The position numbers and the translations under genes are program-made. The notes beneath the pieces are model-generated. The model was not told where the DNA came from. It saw nothing but the letters and a program-made list of their open reading frames with translations, and did not search any database. Positions 32,046 to 43,409 of a stretch of 64,000 nt of DNA are shown in pieces. Each line of letters starts with the position of its first letter. Within the stretch, counting starts at the first letter, position 1. Origin of the DNA: Marsupella aquatica (Eukaryota > Marchantiophyta); contig OZ316894.1 of assembly GCA_973895155.1 (NCBI GenBank), positions 3,782,001 through 3,846,000 on the forward strand, read 5' to 3'.

Positions 32046-34999
32046 TCGTTTTTCAGGGCATTATATCTCATAATGCCGCTATATGCTATATGGTGAATGC
32101 AACTTTTAGTATTTTGTCTTATTCAAAATTCTTTGTATGCATTTTTATTTCAATGTGTTTTACCAAGGTGCATCCCTTGTATAGTTTAGATTTCCAATTT
32201 ATTCTGGCACCCCTCTAATTTTTAAAAATCTTTGCTATATTTTAAGATCATCCACCCTGTAACAAGACTCGTTGAATTTCTAGCCCTGATTCTCATGAGT
32301 ACAAAAGAAATGATCTAAATAATGTGCACACCTTTTGTTTTTAAGTACTATTCATGGTTTTGTGTACTAAATTTATTTAATTATTTTGAGTGTCATTACC
32401 TAAAGTAAGTACATAAGTATCTCTACTCATGTACATTATGTGCACATCCCAATACCCTAAACTTTATTGTTCATTATAATTTTTCTTTACATGTGTATTT
32501 TTATTTTTGTACCTTATGTTCACAAGTTTCAATATCATAGAGTGCACATTTTCCTAATCAATGTCCTATTTAGATTTTAATTAGAATACGTGTATATCAC
32601 TAAAAACAAATCACTAAAAACAAAAAATGAAGAATGTTCGGGGATGAGCATGATATATCCTATTCAAAAAGTAGTGTTTGCTTGCATTATACAATACCCT
32701 CTATTTCATCCAGCCTGGGTGAACCCGGCTTTGAAAAAAAATTAAAGAATAGAATAATGTGATCCTGTAGGGTCGTCATTTTTGCACGTCGACAGGACCT
32801 CGGTGGTGGGATGCAGCAACAGGCGCTATCAATCTGAGGGGTCAAGCCAACATTCGCCCGAATCGACATCATTTTGCCGGTCGTTCGATCAGACCAACAA
32901 AGTTACTGCACAGAAGGGCAAACTATTTTAGCCCCTCAAAATCTTGAACAGATTGAAGCACTACAAGCTTACAATCCATGGCGACGGCCTCTGCCGATCG
33001 GCCTCAGCTGGTACTCCAATTGGACATCTTGGACTGTAAGTATGATAATTAGGATTGTGGCCAAACTCTGCCAATTACTGGTCGTTCACGTTTTTTCGAA
33101 GATCTCTAATGCGGAATCAATTGAGCAGACTGTCGTGCACGCCAGGAATCTAGTCGAACAAGTAATTGACGTGAACCCATTCGACATGCAAATGGAGATA
33201 ACCATGCTTGAATGTGGTGTCCACAACCAAGCAAATTACAAGAAATTGAATTATGTCGTCTGTCAGATTTCAAGTGTCTTCGATCTACAAGCTTCCGTAC
33301 TTTTGCTTAAATGTTTTTGGACTGCTGTCTGTTACGTTTTTCTTTGTGAAGCATCTGTCTCTCTCTAGAGACTCTCTTTGCTCAAGTTTATGAGACAGTA
33401 CGATATGTGACGTATTTCGAAATGCTTGTGCCTGGGTGTTTCCTAATCTAGAACGAAGTTTAAATAAAAATAGCCGCATGACAAGGTTGCAGCAATCTTG
33501 GGTCCTAAATGTTTCCTAAATGTTTTCCCAACCTCAGTCCACAACGGGGAAAAAGCGATGACATTGAAAATTTTAGACTTCGTCTCCGCTCCAGTCAATT
33601 CCTCCTGTGGGCGATTTTCCTCATAAAGTTTTACACTGCACTTTCCTCATTTGAAGTTTTCGAAGAAGTTATCCAAGAAGCATTGCGATAGTCAGAGAGA
33701 CACAAACTTGAATTTTATGATTAATGAATGAATGCAAGGATCATGTAGATCCCCTATTTGATGTACCACGACGTGATACAAGGAGCTCTTTGGAGTCTCG
33801 AGAAAGTGATGATCATACGGAGCAGTTCTCCTGGACGATGTCTCCGTGGGAGCAGATACGATGCAAGGCCTGGTGGAGCTCACACGAAAGAATGCGCGCT
33901 TCTTTGGTTCATGATCAACAACATTGAATGCCTAGGGAGAACAGGTAATTCATTCATGACAGACAGAAGGGATATAATCAGGCCGGGCTGAACAGTTACG
34001 ACGTTGCTGAAAAACACCATGTGTGTCGCTTCATAGACGTGCCCACAGATCAGAGTTGCTAATATGGTAGTATCATGGCGCGCGTCGGTGCTACAACCCT
34101 AAACCTTAAATTCCGGCTGTTGACACCGAGGGATCGAACTTTCTGAATGTCATGGTGGCCTTCCCTTCGTCGCTCCAATTGATGATAATAGTCTAGATAT
34201 CATCATTCATGGTGCTTGTCTTGTCAGGCAAGGACTCACAGAAAAAGCAGTGTAGGACGAACTAGGATAGGCGTGTGAACAGCACCCAATACTAAAACTA
34301 AGTACAGTGATTGATTCGGTGGAAAGACCAACGTCAGTGGATCCGAAGTAAGTTCCCATATGTTCTTTCTGCTGCTGTCTAGAGGTATTCGAAACAGCTA
34401 ATTAACAGCCTGATCATAGCATGCCGCTAAAGGTTCCCTCCCAATTGCCTCGATCAAAGGACCGTCCTAGATTCCAGGCGGCCAAGCCACACTAAACTCA
34501 AAGGCGTCATGAAGTTGACCCATCGTCACAATTAGATGTGAAGAATGACTGAATTATAAGGTCAACTCTCTTGTGTACTTCTAGTTTAATTAATGTCCTA
34601 TCTTATGCTTGAATCTCACTGCACCTTGTTTCAATTTTGGGTATAGCATCTAATTTCCGAGCCCCCTGTGTCAAATTTAGGGTAGAGCCATTGGCGTGTT
34701 CTCAACTGAATGTGCGCTTGCAGAGCATTTGACGAATTCCAAGCCCCTTCTTACAGTATGTCAATTCAGAAAACCTGTAGCTCAGGAAGTACTTATTTCC
34801 GGTAAGACAACATGATACATGTGCCTTTTCTACAGACCCACGGAAGGACACTGGCCTGGTGGTGTGGTTCTAGTGCGTGGGACTTGAGCCCCTTACTCAT
34901 ATCTGCTACTGCACCTCTTGTGAATTGTTAGGACTTTCACTGTCCGCTATATGGTGGTAGCGTACTTCGGTTGCAAACACTTGATCTCAAGATGCATGA

Positions 35000-36481
35000 A
35001 GAGAGCTGTCGATTGCCGAAAATCGACGAAAAAGCAAAGCGACGAGAACGCTACGAGACCCTGAGAGCCGACAGATCCACAGCTTCTTCTCGCTCGAAGA
35101 GTGTTCCAGTCAAGGTTGGAGCCAAGTTAATAGAACATTGGTGGGAGAGGCCAGAATTCGCCGAGAAGTTCGTTCGCTGCGACAGGATCCGGCGTGCGAA
35201 AGCTGCCGACAATTCAATGAGCACCAACTACACCTTCTGAAACTGAGACGCAAGTTTCCTCCGATCAAGCATGTTCTCTCAGATTTCGCTCACCGTTATG
35301 CCAAACTCCAGCGCCATGAGGTCAAGCTACCAAAGGAAGTCAAGAAGGATTTCTTCCACGGCATCCAGGTACGCTATCTTGTATTCAATCACCTATTGTG
35401 ATCCGACACACTTGACTAGCTGAGCCCCTCATTTTCTCTGAGCAAGTACATAATCAAATACGTACTACACACTAGCTAGGAATAGTGTTTTGATTTTTCA
35501 TAGAATTAAAAGTATAACAGAATGGACCTGTGAAACGATGGTCTACATCATGTAGCCATATGTGAACTAGTCGGCGACGTTCTTCTCGAATTGGAGAAAC
35601 GGCAAGTGGTACAGTAAAATATTCTAGAGCTAGAGACACATTTAGAATGAAAGCTTGAGCCACCGCGAAATTTCCCGATACATGACCAATTCTAATGTGG
35701 CCAAAATAAAGGATCGTGATGGATTGTTCAACACCGTTAATACTGTCCTGATATTTCGCTTCTCATCCGTTTCTCTAAGTAACTAAAAACTTAGCTTCAT
35801 CGGAGCCAAAGCCACTAACCCACTGGTGATGTTCAACGGACATATTGTGTTCAGGCAAGCGATGTTACATCATACCTCAGAAAATCAGTGCCGTCGTATT
35901 GTTCTCGGGATCAAGAAGCCCCAACAGAGTGGTTTGGATTAAAGTGTTCCGATGTGACAAAGATTCTAGACTGTGCCGCAAGAGGACCCAGGCCACCTTC
36001 AAGAGAATATTCATTTGGGATTCAGCCCACTGACGTCACTCAACACACAAGGGTGGTCCCTCGTAATGCTCCCCCTCTAACTGACGACGACGAAACGCAA
36101 GAGTTTTTTGGCAGGCCAAAGAGTGATGTCACCAACTTCAACATCCTCCCCAGAAGAATTGAAGACAATAAATGCCGTGAAGAAGAGTTACATCCACTAG
36201 GGAAGGCTAGACTTTTGCATGCTCCCCACACACACAGACTGTCGCTTCATTCCCCGGAGCAAACGCTCTTGAACAGTAGAGTGCGCTTGAAATGTAATTC
36301 AAGAACGGAGAAGCCAATGTTTTGTCGACATGAACCAAGTTGTCGTTCATGTCATGATTACAATCAGAAGCTAGGGCTCAGCCCCAAGTCAGAATTTGAC
36401 AGAAGTTGTGGGTATATTTTGTCTCCCTCCCTTAAAAGTGCTGTATGCCAACTTAAGGAAAGTTGCTTACATCAACATTAA
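35000..36481 (+). CDS. unrecognised protein with four G-x3-[ST]-D-V-T repeats (5' end uncertain)
   Basis: Two exons are proposed: one open from at least 35000 and ending at 35368 (CAG|GTACGC), and one at 35855-36481 (TTCAG|GCAAGC), joined in phase 0. The joined protein has G-x3-[ST]-D-V-T four times (GIQASDVT, GLKCSDVT, GIQPTDVT, GRPKSDVT) at spacings of 30, 27 and 31 residues, usually preceded by aromatic residues and an acid. The first copy straddles the intron, which supports the splice. Between copies are Pro/Arg-rich stretches (VVPRNAPP, ILPRR). Upstream is a basic, probably helical segment (LSDFAHRYAKLQRHE, KLPKEVKKDFF). Downstream is Cys/His-containing sequence with no known fold. I do not recognise the family; regularly spaced motifs of this kind suggest a linear binding protein. 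The true start is not located, and an overlapping frame (34971-35240) is also open. Confidence 0.6.
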
Positions 36482-37659
36482 AACCTGGAATTGATTGCTG
36501 AAATTCTCAAGATTCTACCTCGCAGCCTTCATTCTCCGTTGTCCAAATCTTGCAATCTTCCAACCAGGTTTTCTCAGTGATCTAGTACGTCGAGCACTAA
36601 CTAATTCACGGCTTCAAAAGGAGGGTGGAAGTTACTGACAGAAGGCAACCTTCGTTCTTCCCGTCTGCATGGCCCTGGGTATTTAGGGAGGTAGAACCTT
36701 GGTCAGAATTTGTCCTCTGCCACCGAAGAGAAGCAGCGTTCTGATGGTTGATGGAACATTCCAATGGAAATCTTATAAGCAAAGACAAATTGGAGACATT
36801 GCTCACCAATTTTGGGGCCTCATATTGGATATTCGCAATTAGGGAGTGACCCCCTTTCTCTTCCGAACCTTTCATTATTGTTCTACTTGGAGCGGGTGGC
36901 CAATGTCCTTATGTTCAGCACCTGTCATTATACTGGAGTGCCTCCATAATTATGACCATGTAAGCATCAGCACCAATGTTTTATTAGAAAATAAAACATC
37001 CAAATCTATGGTCAAAATCTTTGCTGTTTCTAGCCCCAAAAACCCAAAAACCAATGGAGTCCCGTTACCCGTAGATGATAATTATGTTGAAGTGCCGCGA
37101 CTGAGTTTGAAAAACAACTTTCCATCAGTTTTCTTTCCTACCAGAGCGGTGCTCGGCAACTACCATTGCATCAATGTAAAGCACTCACTGTTGCCTTTAA
37201 TGGCAACAACTATCCCTCCAGCTCTTCATTCGATTTCAGAGAGTCGAAGTTTTATTTGTCTGGAAGGAGTACGTATGATCATCTAATTCAAAAAACAAAC
37301 GGTGAGATTTGCTCTCAAGAACTATCAGTTGAAACCTATTTATTTCAGTTGGGCGATGATCAATTATGGTCACTATCTCCACCTCAACTAGTCCTCGCCA
37401 TCACCAGGCCGTCACTGCTATGTCCTGTGCATTGATCACATCTGAGCGTTGCCTGAGTTAATCCTGAGTGGAGGCCCTGTGCTAGCTAATGCTGATCAAT
37501 CCCTGCTTAGTGAGGTAGTTGAAAAGCCCGAGTGGCTTGAATGAGCTGAAGCTTCATTGTAGTGAACCCTGACAAATGCCCGAGTTAAAATGTGAGTGAT
37601 TAAAACTCGTGAATCACGTGAACGAAGCTTTGACTAAAGCCTGAATGAAAGCCCGAGCC
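36482..37659. other. intergenic region between convergent genes
   Basis: Lies between a plus-strand gene and the minus-strand U-box/ARM gene, so it should hold both 3' UTRs. Open frames here (for example 36846-37286) show no domain. Bases 37480-37660 repeat short words such as AAAGCCCGAG and GCCTGA. Confidence 0.5.
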
Positions 37660-40380
37660 CTAACCCCTGGAACCTAAGCCTCTCGAAGAAGTCTCGTGTC
37701 TTCTCACAAACTCCAAAAACCTGAGGGTCTTGGTCTTGATCGTGCCCGGGCCAGACGCGTTGCACAAATTTAATATCGTCTTCTCCACCCCAAGCCTCTC
37801 CGCCTCTTTGATCAGCGCGGGATTCCTCATGAGCACCGCAAGGAGGATCGTCAACGCATTCTCAGTGTTGCGGAGTGTGCCGGAGCGTAGAATCTGAGCG
37901 AGCTTCGGCAGAATTGTGCTTTCCTCCTGGATGGCATCGCGGCCCTCGACGTGGCTCGAGAGGACGGCCAGCATGGCCAGCACCAAATCCAGAAGGGACT
38001 CGTCGTCAAGCAGGGCAACTAGGTGTGGAACAACGCCTGCTCTCACTGCTCGCGCCTTGTTCCCGGTGTAGATCGAGAGAGTTAGGAGACAAGTTGCGGT
38101 GTCGTTCTGGGCTTTTTTGGAGCGAGGGTCTCTTCCGCTGAGGATGTCAACAAGGGCCGGGATGGCATCCGATGCCCCGATAGACACCTGATCGAGAAGA
38201 ATACTACCAATCCATTAGTACAAGAACAGAGATACGGATGTTGAAGGAAATTGTGGTGTGGGTTTGGTGGGCATTGATAGGAAGCACTGACCTTGTTTTC
38301 GTCCGGTAGGGAGAGGCTGAACAGTGTCGAGGCTGCCTGCTCTCTGGCGGTCTCGCTGCCGTTCCTGAGCAGGCCAACGACGGCCGGAATGACAGCCGAC
38401 CTCTGGTGCGCCATGAGAGCTTTGTTCTCGTCGTCGAGAGACAAAAGCAGGAGAGTCGCAATGCCTGGGCATGGCAAGCAAATTGTGAGTAGGGGGAAAT
38501 TCCGAGGCAGCAGATTCTGTAAGAAGCAATCTATTTTGTCAAGGAAAAGTAAAGTTCTAAAGATTCGAAGGCCTTTGTTCACAAAACTAGGATATCATAC
38601 TGGTCATGTTGACGTTGTCAAGGACAAAGTAGTAGTGTTCCAACGGGTGCATCTGCAATCTCATCGTCTGAGAATTGTGCATCGAAAAGCAATCACTATC
38701 TCATTTTTCTGGAATTTCCGTGGAAATCGGAATTATGAGCCAGCAGGAATTCCGTGGGAGCAGAAGAATCCGTAAATCAAATCGATTTGTGTGCCAAGGT
38801 AACATTCGAAATCGCCCAAAAATCTATGAAATCAGTAATTAAAACGAAGCGTTCGATTTCCTACCGGCCTCCTGCGTCGATACAGTGTGCTCGGGCGAGA
38901 GGAGGCTGGCAAGCGCATCCAGCGCCCCCACGATAACGATCGCGTCTCGCAGAGATTGGCAGCCATACGCCATAGAATGCAGCTGCAACGCTGCTTCCCT
39001 CAGGTCCGGCTCCGAGGTTTTTCTGGACGTGAGGATCTCCATCAAGGTTTGCACCAGCGCAATCTCTTCGTCTGTGGCCGGCCTTTGGTCGTTTCTTGAA
39101 GGAAACCCATCGTCGTCCTCATTTTCGGGATCGTTCGTTGCATCGTTGTCGTTCGGAGGATGGGCGGGTATGGCGTTCATCAAATCACCATTAGCAGCAC
39201 TGCGGCCCTGATCTCCGCCGTTGTCGAGAGTGCCACTCTTACCCAAGCTAGACCGGACGGGATCGCCTGTGGAGCCAACATCGGGCCCATGGCCGATATT
39301 GTTGACTTTCGACCACTCCGATAGACTACGATTGTGATCTGAGGAAGGAGGTAGATCTACTTCCCGAGAAGCGACTATCCCGTTGTCGAATGATGGCTTG
39401 TCCTCCTTCGGCTTCGGATGCCCTACCTGCACCTCCGCCTCTGGCTGCAGCTTTCCATGCGCTTGCTGCTGCTCCTGTACCTCCTCCTTCAACTTCTTCT
39501 GCTCGGTCTCTTTTGACGGGAGCTCCACGTTTTTCTCGTACCAGTTTGAGATCCTGGCCTTCAGTTTGTAATTGGGCCTGAGATAAGTGTTCTTTAGCCG
39601 ATATTTTGATACAGGACATGTTAGTTTGCCCTCATCGATCCTTTTCTGAATGTACTCCCGCTCGTAAGTCTGCCAAACGAGAGACTTGAGTGAGATTGAT
39701 CATCTGTTGCTTGGTTGCGCAGCAGTGTGGCTGAACGATAAATTGAAGCCGGTATTGAAAGAAACGCATGAGATAATAACAACTGTACGTAAATATAGTA
39801 AATTCCACAGTGGGTGATCAAGAATTTTGCCCTGTTCTATCCACCACAAATGTTCTGGTCCCAAAAAACTGATTTCCGGGAAGATAACTCAAAAATTTCT
39901 GCCCATCCCGGTTCGACCTTTCAGAGCTTCCCCATACTTGGAAATTATTAGCATGTATGAAATTTGTTGGACGATGGTTGATTTCTGACGCTGTATTGCT
40001 TAGCAATCTACTATGAATACTAAATTAGCGTGACAAAGTTTACTCTGAAAGTATCATGATCATCACCTTGACAACGTTGCAAATTAATATTATGCAATTT
40101 TCTTTAGGCTGGACAGCATCTAGCCGTCCCACTCCATCAAATCAAAGCTTTGGCATCCATTTAAGAGAGCATGTTAATACTGGCTGTCTTGGGTTTAGAA
40201 TGAGCATACCACGTCTGTCGATACAGTGACGGGATCTTTCATGATTTCGTGCGATAGGAAGCACACGAACTCTTTAGGAACGGCTGGAACTGTCTTGCTT
40301 GCAGCTGCATTTTCTGGTCGTTCAGGTCCCTGCGACAGGTAATGCGCAATCATGAGTCGATCGGAATATGGGGATTGCAT
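37660..40380 (-). CDS. U-box / ARM-repeat E3 ubiquitin ligase (PUB type)
   Basis: Exons on the minus strand: 40210-40380 (or from 40329 if spliced from upstream), 38865-39669, 38292-38464 and 37660-38187, all GT/AG and in frame, giving 558 residues from the Met at 40380. The U-box spans the first intron: VPKEFVCFLSHEIMKDPVTV, then TYEREYIQKRIDEGKLTCPV and LRPNYKLKARISNW. It would recruit an E2 enzyme to ubiquitinate substrates bound by the ARM repeats. A charged Gln/Glu/Asp-rich linker (about 150 residues) separates it from at least six ARM repeats (for example AVIPAVVGLLRNGSETAREQ and AIPALVDILSGRD). This order matches plant PUB proteins. What is odd is that the region before the U-box is very short, unless the ARM exons at 40.5-42.0 kb belong to the same gene. 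Which PUB it is cannot be told. Confidence 0.88.
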
Positions 40381-40448
40381 TGATGTGTTTGAACAAAGGC
40401 ATCACAACTGTGGGACTGAGTGTCAGAAAGTTTCCGGATTCTGGATAA

Positions 40449-42003
40449 CTACAGTAGTACAACATATGCACTCAATCTAGAAGCAACAAGATGATGGTTC
40501 TGGAGAATATAGCATTGCTCTTGGAACTGCATCTCCACTCTCCCCCTGTTTGTGCGGACGTCGAGTTCTTCCGGATACCGGTTCTCTCCGATCATGTATG
40601 CCTCTAGGGATTCAAAAATAGCTGGAGAAGCCTAACAGATACAAGGTATTTATGCTTTGAAAAGGAAACAGGGTCCATATTATGGGAAACACATAATTGA
40701 GCTTCAGAGCACTTGAGGCTCCTCTCCGACTAGATATCAGCTAGGATCGAGCTCAAAACGAGACTAAATGGTGGAATGCTCAGAGGCTGGTGAATCGTAC
40801 CTTGATGTCTTTCGGGGATTTACTACCTCTTCCATTGCGCAGGGGTTTTTGAGGTGGCTTGGACCCACGGTTAGAATCGTCGCCATTGGACCCAGGAGGT
40901 GTGCTGCTGTCTGACGTCGGACTATTTGTCCTTGGGTCCTTCGCTCCTAGTTCTATGTCCGGGATCTCCACGATCTCTGCGTGCTGGTGCGGTTCCTTTT
41001 CCCCATTTCTATCACCATTCTGGAGGGGAACATCGATCCTGATAGTACCTTTCCCTAAATCCTCTCCCCCTTCACCACCTGGAGTAATCAAATCCTCGAC
41101 CATTAGTCTGGCCTGGTGATCTTCAGTCAGGGTTCGCACTAGCCTGGCCACCTTCTCCCGGCTGGCCACGAGTTTGCCAGAGCTTACCAACATCACCAAA
41201 GCTTGGGGGGTGTTGTTCTGGACCAGGACATCGTGACCCACGTCATATGTTGCCAATACCGCCATGAGCTCCAGGATTCCGTCGATGTCACACACTGGAG
41301 GAGGGGCATGCACGAGAGTACGCAGAATGATGCTCGGTAAACCTCCTTTTATGGCTCTGGCTTTATGCCCATCTTGATACTTGAGGAGACCGATCAGGCT
41401 TGAGATGGCCTCTTTTTGAAAACTGAGCCCCGCCTTGAACCGTAGCATTTCGATGAGCGCTTCTAGGCCACCAGACGATGCCATTGTGTCTTTCAGCCTG
41501 TCAATGTTTGTCAGCTTGATGAGGAGCTTCGCTGCAGTCTCGTAAGCCTTCGGACCTGGCCCTGCTCTCAGGAAGTTGTAGATCACTCCCAGAGTCGTCC
41601 TCTTATTGAACTTGTCTCCAGAAACCGCAGCTCTTGTGTCCGGATGTCTCGATCGTTGCCTATAGTCATCCTCTTCGTCTGCAGCGAGACGGAATAGAAG
41701 AGTCATCATATGCTCTCTGATGTGGACATCAGGGGAGGATTGTCGATCAACGAGCAATGATGTGGCATCAATTTCCCGAAGGCGATCCCTAGAGGCTCTC
41801 CTCAATGTGGCGAGCGCCTCAGCTGCTTGTCGCTGCTTCCCGATGTCTCCATTGGACAGCAAATCGACAAGCAAATCTATGGTCTCTTCGAGACTATTGT
41901 GATCTTGGGCTGCAGTAGACGAAGTGAGATCTTGACTACTGATGCTTTTTAATGTAAATTGGTTTCTAGATCCTCCTCCTTCTGGAAAAGTTTCCAGAGC
42001 CAT
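40449..42003 (-). CDS. ARM-repeat protein, possibly the N-terminal half of the adjacent U-box gene
   Basis: Exon 40801-42003 starts at ATGGCTCTGGAAACT (good context, GACAATGG) and encodes 401 residues. Helical ARM-like repeats run from about residue 35 (ETIDLLVDLLSNGDIGKQRQ, AYETAAKLLIKLTNIDRLKD, FQKEAISSLIGLLKYQDGHK). A Gly/Pro/Ser-rich charged tail ends KSPKDIK|GTACGA. The next exon starts at 40631 (GTTAG|GCTTCT, phase 0) and reads ASPAIFESLEAYMIGENRYP. It runs to a TAG at 40449-40451, giving 461 residues if unspliced. Several GT sites in phase 0 (after 40539 or 40488) would instead splice it in frame to the U-box exon at 40329. No U-box lies upstream of it. An alternative 5' exon at 42099-42521 (MGSEGSNTKLPLTPSY) could not be joined in phase. 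Confidence 0.75.
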
Positions 42004-42977
42004 TGTCTCGCCGAGCGGTGGGCTGATATTTGCCTGAAGATGCTCCTTTCTTAAGAAACGCAATTCGGTCAAAGAGCACCACCAATGTTTGGTGTCATTC
42101 ACACTATGCTGTCAAATCCAAGAATATTGATCTTCGGCATGGGGTTGGCTCCATTTCCATTCGTTATCGCTGATCCACAAGCGCTAAAATCCTCACAGGT
42201 GTACTGATTCGTGCTGCCTGTTAAGAGAACAGGAATCATGGTGAATCCGTGCAAGCGTGTCTGATTGAAGATTAGTCTCTCCAGGAAACAAAATCTAATG
42301 ACAGAATGAGTAGTCAGACATTGAAGTTTACGCTGACGGAATTCGAAATTAGTAATGTTGAATGAGGCTGAGGCTCTTGGTCTGTAGTCCAATATTGATG
42401 CAACAGATTGTTTCAAAGTTCCGGCAATCCAAGCAATTGTAAAGCTTAATAATCTAGTTGATGAGTCTATTCCGTATGACGGTGTCAGTGGAAGTTTTGT
42501 GTTCGATCCTTCGCTACCCATTTTAGGCAGCTTTGCTTAACTTCTTGTAAATTGCTTCTACAAACGATGTAGAGAGGAGATTCACGGCTATTCAAATCTA
42601 CAAGTCTAGGACATTCAAATTAGCATATATAAACTAGACTGCAGACATGTACCTTTAATGGTGGACGGAGCTCAATCATTTGAAATGACCTCTGCTCCCG
42701 AAAGTGAACAAACATGTGTGCATCGTAGAATTATTGTACTCTCGTTCTGGAATATTATGAGACTGTAGGTACACAAAGCCTAGTATGATCAAATGAGGAT
42801 CGATGGAACAGTTACCAACCTCGGGGCTACGATGAGGCAGCCGTAACTTTGATGCACAAATTCAGAATAAGATCCATCCTGAACATTCCACTGGCGACGT
42901 CAATATTCTACTACTTTGCTGATATCGAATTGGGTTTGCTTCCCTCTGTCGCAGCTCCACAGCTTGGTTTTCATGGA
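42004..42977. other. upstream region of the ARM-repeat gene
   Basis: Probably promoter and 5' leader of the minus-strand ARM gene. It holds a 140-codon minus-strand open frame (42099-42521) with no recognised domain. Nothing else is seen. Confidence 0.4.
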
Positions 42978-43409
42978 TTCACGGGCAATGAAAGTTCACC
43001 ACCAAAAGGTTTGGACAATGACTGCGAGGTTACTCTAAAACGGAAGATTATCTTGCGTGATCCCTTCCACAGTCCAGGCACGAACATTTTGGTGATATGC
43101 GACAGATACAGGCCTGATCGATAAGAGGGCGGAGGTGGTTAAAATCTTCGAGCTCAACGAAGCTGTTGGTAGTGAAAGAGGAGCCTTGGTACACCTTGAT
43201 GCAACTTACAAATAGGAAGTGGCTGCAGCCTGGGCGGTGCTTTCGTTGAATCCAAACCTAGCCCATTGATTGACTCGGGCGTTTGGAATGGAGCGGGGTG
43301 TCATACGAATTATAGCACGCAGAGCACGCGAGCGGATGGAGGATACGAGGCCTTCAAGGCGGCCATCCAGAAGCTTGAGGTTGCTGGGCACGGTAAGTCT
43401 GAGGAGTAA
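42978..43409 (+). pseudogene. glutamine synthetase (GS) fragment, broken
   Basis: Three blocks in different frames match plant cytosolic-type GS in the right order. First comes DCEVTLKRKIIL.DPF followed by TNILVICDRY (about 43018-43110), the family's DSEV..DPFR..NNILVMCD region. Next is a KRAEVVKIFELNEAV stretch, then EEPWYTLMQ (43170-43200). Last is WNGAGCHTNYST with DGGYEAFKAAIQKLEVAGHG (43287-43395), ending in TAA at 43407. The segment between EEPWY and the VLSLNPKP-like block, which holds the ATP- and glutamate-binding core, is missing. At least two frame changes are needed, so no enzyme can be made. A GTAAGT follows GGGCACG at the 3' end, in the position of a splice donor, which hints at a duplicated genomic fragment rather than a cDNA copy. 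Confidence 0.82.

Larger units (their letters stand above)
30089..34999. other. AT-rich intergenic region, no supported gene
   Basis: No domain or family match. A 24-bp word (CTCCTGGTTAGTGGCAAAAC...) is repeated at 31991 and 32022, and a hairpin lies at 30930-30957. At 32978 an ATGGCGACGGCC in good start context leads 20 codons on to a strong donor (GACT|GTAAGTAT at 33036), which could be a first exon of the gene at 35 kb; I could not phase it to any acceptor. The open frame at 33090-33270 (ESIEQTVVHARNLVEQ) looks protein-like but stands alone. Confidence 0.45.

Noticed and set aside
32874-33368. 164-codon plus-strand frame
   Set aside because: Crosses a strong GTAAGTAT donor in a different frame from a well-placed ATG; neither reading could be joined to the 35-kb gene in phase.
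42099-42521. 140-codon minus-strand frame as exon 1 of the ARM gene
   Set aside because: Ends in a stop before the ARM exon and no donor within it gives the phase 0 needed at the GCAAATATC acceptor.
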